Source: CAIXSC01 sp046349915
GTDB taxonomy: Bacteria > Planctomycetota > Planctomycetia > Pirellulales > Pirellulaceae
Length of the DNA: 64,000 nucleotides
NCBI GenBank assembly: GCA_046349915.1
Contig: JAXMBL010000004.1
Span: 930,001 to 994,000, forward strand
Reading direction: 5' to 3'
The notes under the pieces were generated by a model, which was given only the letters and a program-made list of their open reading frames with translations, did not search any database and was not told the DNA's origin. The position numbers and the translations under genes were made by a program. Positions 60,969-64,000 of the stretch are shown here, piece after piece (the stretch's first letter is position 1; each line of letters starts with the position of its first letter).

Positions 60969-62216
60969 TCAGTCGTATCCGCCAAACATCAGAAGTGGAA
61001 TATTCTCGTCCGTGGGGTTGAGAAGTCCATGGAGTTGGCCTGGTTTCAGTAAAGCAAAATGGCCAGAACGAAGCGTGCGAATTTCGAAGGCCCGCTGGCG
61101 AGTGGGCATCTCGCACCAATCTCCCTCGATCATCAGGACCTCGTTCTCGAGCACCATGAAGATCTCTTGATTGTCGCGATGGCGGTGGATGCCAATGCCC
61201 GCGTTGGGACGAACGATATGCAGATCCATGTAGTCCACGGCTAGAAAGGGTTCGCGACGCCCCTGGTGATTCTTCGAACCAAAGGCATCGAAGCTCCAGG
61301 GAGCTGGCGTGCGCCCGAGCTCGCTACTGCCTTGAAACTCGAAGTAGTTCGAGAGCAGATTTCGGTATTCCAACTGCCCGAATCCACCATGGGGATTCAA
61401 GCTAACGCCAACCTTGAGAAAGTTGTCCCAGCCACGCACAATCATCGAGAACTCGTAGACATAGTTCTGGCCGTTCCGAGAATCCCACTTCGTGAGGTCG
61501 TGGTTGGCCCATGCAAGTTCGATTCGCAAGGGATTGGTTGGGTGAAGCGTATGCTCGGGCGCCACACTGGGGATCGGCTGGTCGGAAACTGCTTCACGTC
61601 GAAAATCGTCGGCATCTCCTTTCACTAAGTCGGGGCGCAAAAGGATTTCACCGCGAGCCAGCGCGGACTTCCCCACGACATCCAGTCGAGAAGCAAGGTC
61701 ATTGCCAGGATAAGACCATAATTCGACTTCGTAGCGGTCGCTGACTTCGTTGTATGGGACCTGAAGTAACTCCGACGTACTGGTCTTGCCGACTTGTAAG
61801 TAGAGTCGAATGCTTGGTCCTAACTGGTGATTCGCCGCTTGCGAGAGTCGGGAGTCGGGACCCCCACGATAAGAGATCCGCAAGAAAGGGCCTGTCCAGT
61901 CGTCGACGGTTACCCAGCCGCGAGTGATGCTTGTGTCGCCGAGCGTGAACGATTTGATGTTCTGTTTCTGGAAATCGACAAAGTCCTGTTGCTTAGCGTC
62001 CAGAACTTGGCTGTTATTGCCCGAAGGGCCGTACAGCTCGAGCGTTTCGTAGGGAAACAGAACTTGCAGCGCATCGTGTGCATAGTGTTCTCGTTCCGCG
62101 GCTAACTCAAGTGACTCGAAGACGGCGATCAGCCGATGCAGCGGATTATCGTCGTCGTAGTTTGGTTGACTACCAGGTGCGACGGGGATGACGGTGTCTC
62201 GATTGCTGATTTGCAT
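60969..62216 (-). CDS. Cupin-domain protein
   Basis: 415 residues from the ATG at 62216, 15 bases after the previous gene stop; the open frame starts earlier but overlaps that gene. The first about 280 residues are beta-rich and resemble the neighbour (62231) in overall design. The C-terminal cupin reads HIVRPNAGIGIHRHRDNQEIFMVLENEVLMIEGD, with His-x-His-x(n)-Glu metal ligands, and ends FALLKPGQLHGLLNPTDENIPLLMF. Likely metal-dependent, cytoplasmic (no signal peptide). Substrate unknown. Confidence 0.72.
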   Translation of the reverse strand: MQISNRDTVIPVAPGSQPNYDDDNPLHRLIAVFESLELAAEREHYAHDALQVLFPYETLELYGPSGNNSQVLDAKQQDFVDFQKQNIKSFTLGDTSITRGWVTVDDWTGPFLRISYRGGPDSRLSQAANHQLGPSIRLYLQVGKTSTSELLQVPYNEVSDRYEVELWSYPGNDLASRLDVVGKSALARGEILLRPDLVKGDADDFRREAVSDQPIPSVAPEHTLHPTNPLRIELAWANHDLTKWDSRNGQNYVYEFSMIVRGWDNFLKVGVSLNPHGGFGQLEYRNLLSNYFEFQGSSELGRTPAPWSFDAFGSKNHQGRREPFLAVDYMDLHIVRPNAGIGIHRHRDNQEIFMVLENEVLMIEGDWCEMPTRQRAFEIRTLRSGHFALLKPGQLHGLLNPTDENIPLLMFGGYD

Positions 62217-62230
62217 GTCGCGGTCTCGCG

Positions 62231-63679
62231 TCAAACGCTGTGATAGAGGAAAGCAACAAATCTCAGTGGCTTGTCGCCCGTATTGCGGATTCCGTGGATG
62301 CCGCCGCTTTTCGTGAAAATGACATTGCCCGGTTTCACAGGAAGCGCCACGCACTCTTTCTCGAACAGTCCGTAAACCGGTCTATTGACCTTGGGGAAAC
62401 CAGCGGTCGCGGGATCATCGCCCACGGCCATGTAGGCTTCTCCTTCACCTTCAACTATGTAGTACAGTTCTTCGGAGCCAATGTGTTGGTGAGTGCCTTC
62501 CACGGTTCCGACGGGAATCGTGACCTCGTGAAAGAAAACGACCGACCCACCAAACTCTCGCTGGAGCAGCCAACGCATTTCAATCACATTGGCGGACGCA
62601 AACTCCGTCGCTGAAACACTCCCGGTCCAGTTGGTCGATTCCGCGGGATTGCGTGGCTTGAATTCTGGATTCGCCGGATTCTCATCCATCATCGCGTTGC
62701 GATAGCGGACCGGCGCCACGCTGCGGGCATCGAGATACCATCCCTTCTGAAAACTGACTCGATAGTTTCCCACAGGAATCGTGTTCGCTGCGTTGTTGCT
62801 TGGGATAGGCGAGTTGGGAGCTTGGAATGAACGCTCGTTGTTATTGTCCCAGCGTGGATCGTTAATCGGATGACCGAATGGCTGGTTGACGTCATTTTCG
62901 CGGAATGCCAGATCCACGATGTTCAAGTCGTTGATGTGCTCGAGCACCGGCGAGAAGGCCCTTACTCGGGTGATCGAGTTCGTTGGCCCCATTTGAGCCA
63001 AGACCTGAAAGTCGTGACGCATCTCGCGCGAAGGAGGTTCCAAGGTCGACCAGACTTCTGCCTGATAAGCGTTGATCCAGGGGCAAAAGTGCAGCTTAAT
63101 CGCCCTGTCCACGGTTCGTTCTTCGAGTTTAGGCGTGCCATCGTCATCCGTGACGATTTCGCCGTGATCGTCTCGCACAGTCACCTTCCCGACGAGCTGC
63201 ACCCAAGCGATCACCTCTTCACGCAAGAAGCGACCGCTTTCCCTGGCCAGCTCCACGAGGCGGCTAGCTCGATACTCGATCCTCAGGACATTGGCGAGTT
63301 TCTTGCCATCCATGAACACTTGTGCCTTGAGAACGCTGGTGTCCAGGACGCTCCGCGCGTCCGAGACGCTGTAGCGATATCTCGGATGGGTTCGACTGGC
63401 GTTGAGGTACTGCGCATGGAAGATGCGATCGGGAAAGAAGACGACCTTGAAGACCTGGTTCTCGGGCGAACTATAGATCTCTTCGAAGCTCAGTTGCGGG
63501 ACCGTTTCCCGAGCAAGTGTTTCCTCGACGGACACCGCTTCAAGCGTTGACACATCGCTGATGGGAAATCGTCGCATCTTCGTCGCGGGAAGCGACGGCT
63601 CCCGCACGAGTTTGCGAAACGATTCTTCCGCGGATGGCGGACGCTGCTGGAAAAAGCCTCGGCTCGGTGGTTGGGTCAT
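62231..63679 (-). CDS. Cupin-domain protein, larger homologue
   Basis: 482 residues. The C-terminal cupin: THQHIGSEELYYIVEGEGEAYMAVGD with His/His/Glu, and PVKPGNVIFTKSGGIHGIRNTGD, which supplies the last His. The upstream about 330 residues have many short beta strands (FKVVFFPDRIFHAQYLN; FCPWINAYQAEVWSTLEPP) and no recognised motif. ATG at 63679 overlaps the GMC oxidoreductase stop (ATGA), so the two are translationally coupled. Probably an oxidase-linked enzyme or sugar-binding partner; function unknown. Confidence 0.72.
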   Translation of the reverse strand: MTQPPSRGFFQQRPPSAEESFRKLVREPSLPATKMRRFPISDVSTLEAVSVEETLARETVPQLSFEEIYSSPENQVFKVVFFPDRIFHAQYLNASRTHPRYRYSVSDARSVLDTSVLKAQVFMDGKKLANVLRIEYRASRLVELARESGRFLREEVIAWVQLVGKVTVRDDHGEIVTDDDGTPKLEERTVDRAIKLHFCPWINAYQAEVWSTLEPPSREMRHDFQVLAQMGPTNSITRVRAFSPVLEHINDLNIVDLAFRENDVNQPFGHPINDPRWDNNNERSFQAPNSPIPSNNAANTIPVGNYRVSFQKGWYLDARSVAPVRYRNAMMDENPANPEFKPRNPAESTNWTGSVSATEFASANVIEMRWLLQREFGGSVVFFHEVTIPVGTVEGTHQHIGSEELYYIVEGEGEAYMAVGDDPATAGFPKVNRPVYGLFEKECVALPVKPGNVIFTKSGGIHGIRNTGDKPLRFVAFLYHSV

Positions 63680-64000
63680 GGGAAAAGCCTCGTCTTGAGG
63701 TGGTCTGCCACGCGGAATGAGTTGGCTTGAATGGTGAGCGTGGGATTGGCGCCGCCGGAGGTTGGCATGAACGATCCATCGGTGACGTAGAGGTTGTCGA
63801 ACTCCCAGTGTCGACAGTATGGATCGAGAACCGAGTCGGAGGGGTCATCTCCAAACCGCAAGCCACCCAGAATATGGTTGGCGATGCGAGCTCGTGCGTC
63901 GTTGCCGACGTGACCAAAGCCAGCAACTTTGACTCCACCCGCGACCAGAATGTCTCGGCAGGTTTCCGCCATTTTCTGCATCAGATAATGGTCGTGAGAG
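63676..64000 (-). CDS. GMC oxidoreductase, C-terminal fragment
   Basis: About 108 residues run from the right edge to a stop at 63676. ILGGLRFGDDPSDSVLD, the FDNLYVTDGSFMPTSGGANPTLTIQANSFRVADHL segment (conserved catalytic and FAD-binding end of glucose/choline-type GMC oxidoreductases) and the terminal helix are clear. The 5' part with the FAD loop lies outside the window. It leads the cupin/cupin/GH13 operon, so it may oxidise a sugar or alcohol in that pathway. Confidence 0.85.
   Translation of the reverse strand, partial: SHDHYLMQKMAETCRDILVAGGVKVAGFGHVGNDARARIANHILGGLRFGDDPSDSVLDPYCRHWEFDNLYVTDGSFMPTSGGANPTLTIQANSFRVADHLKTRLFP

Overview
The window looks like chromosomal DNA from a planctomycete, probably a Pirellulales-type lineage. 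The reasons are family content and repeats. It has paired DUF1501 and PSCyt/DUF1549/DUF1553 proteins, a TIGR02603-type heme protein, two ECF sigma/Ser-Thr kinase pairs, a sulfatase, a dockerin-bearing secreted protein with the N-terminal LERLEAREVMA motif, and H4MPT-linked C1 genes. Coding is dense and both strands are used. Several intergenic gaps are filled with palindromic or short tandem repeats.

Layout. 0-8 kb: the 5' end of fhcB (minus) diverges from a co-directional set encoding a glucose-dehydrogenase-like enzyme, a heme protein, a Cys-rich small protein, a formate-dehydrogenase-like molybdopterin oxidoreductase and a membrane-bound spermidine-synthase-like protein. 8-19 kb: a TetR regulator with a DevC/DevA-type ABC transporter, a STAS protein, a tandem universal stress protein, the DUF1501/DUF1553 pair and a DtxR-type regulator. 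19-25 kb: mch, a RimK-like ATP-grasp ligase, an OleC-like adenylating enzyme and a sulfatase. 25-31 kb: two amidohydrolase-family proteins, one a fusion, and a GT2 glycosyltransferase. 31-39 kb: a helically phased palindrome array, an ECF sigma factor with a kinase that carries an N-terminal ZAS motif and a C-terminal DJ-1/PfpI-like domain, a large secreted protein, an EF-hand protein and a sugar transferase. 39-44.2 kb: a CNNM/CBS/EIIA fusion, a repeat-rich coiled-coil protein and an MBL-fold protein, separated by REPIN-like repeat blocks.

44.3-54 kb is accessory in character. It contains tmRNA, a VapBC-type module, a chimeric pseudogene related to an intact gene 6-7 kb away, a nucleotidyltransferase fragment, a phosphatase-like protein, a second ECF/kinase pair (with leucine-rich repeats), a GYF_2 membrane protein and a DUF5131 remnant. 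54-64 kb: an FAD monooxygenase, a macro-domain protein, an SGNH hydrolase with an internal duplication, a GH99-like fragment, and a minus-strand operon of GMC oxidoreductase, two cupin proteins and a branching-enzyme-like GH13.

The points most worth following are the 21/22-bp phased CAGACNGTCTG array at 30989-31196, the ZAS-kinase-pseudo-DJ-1 fusion beside its ECF sigma gene, the REPIN-like palindromes, and the chimeric pseudogene whose deletion endpoint falls on a short direct repeat. All family assignments come from reading motifs; no database search was run.
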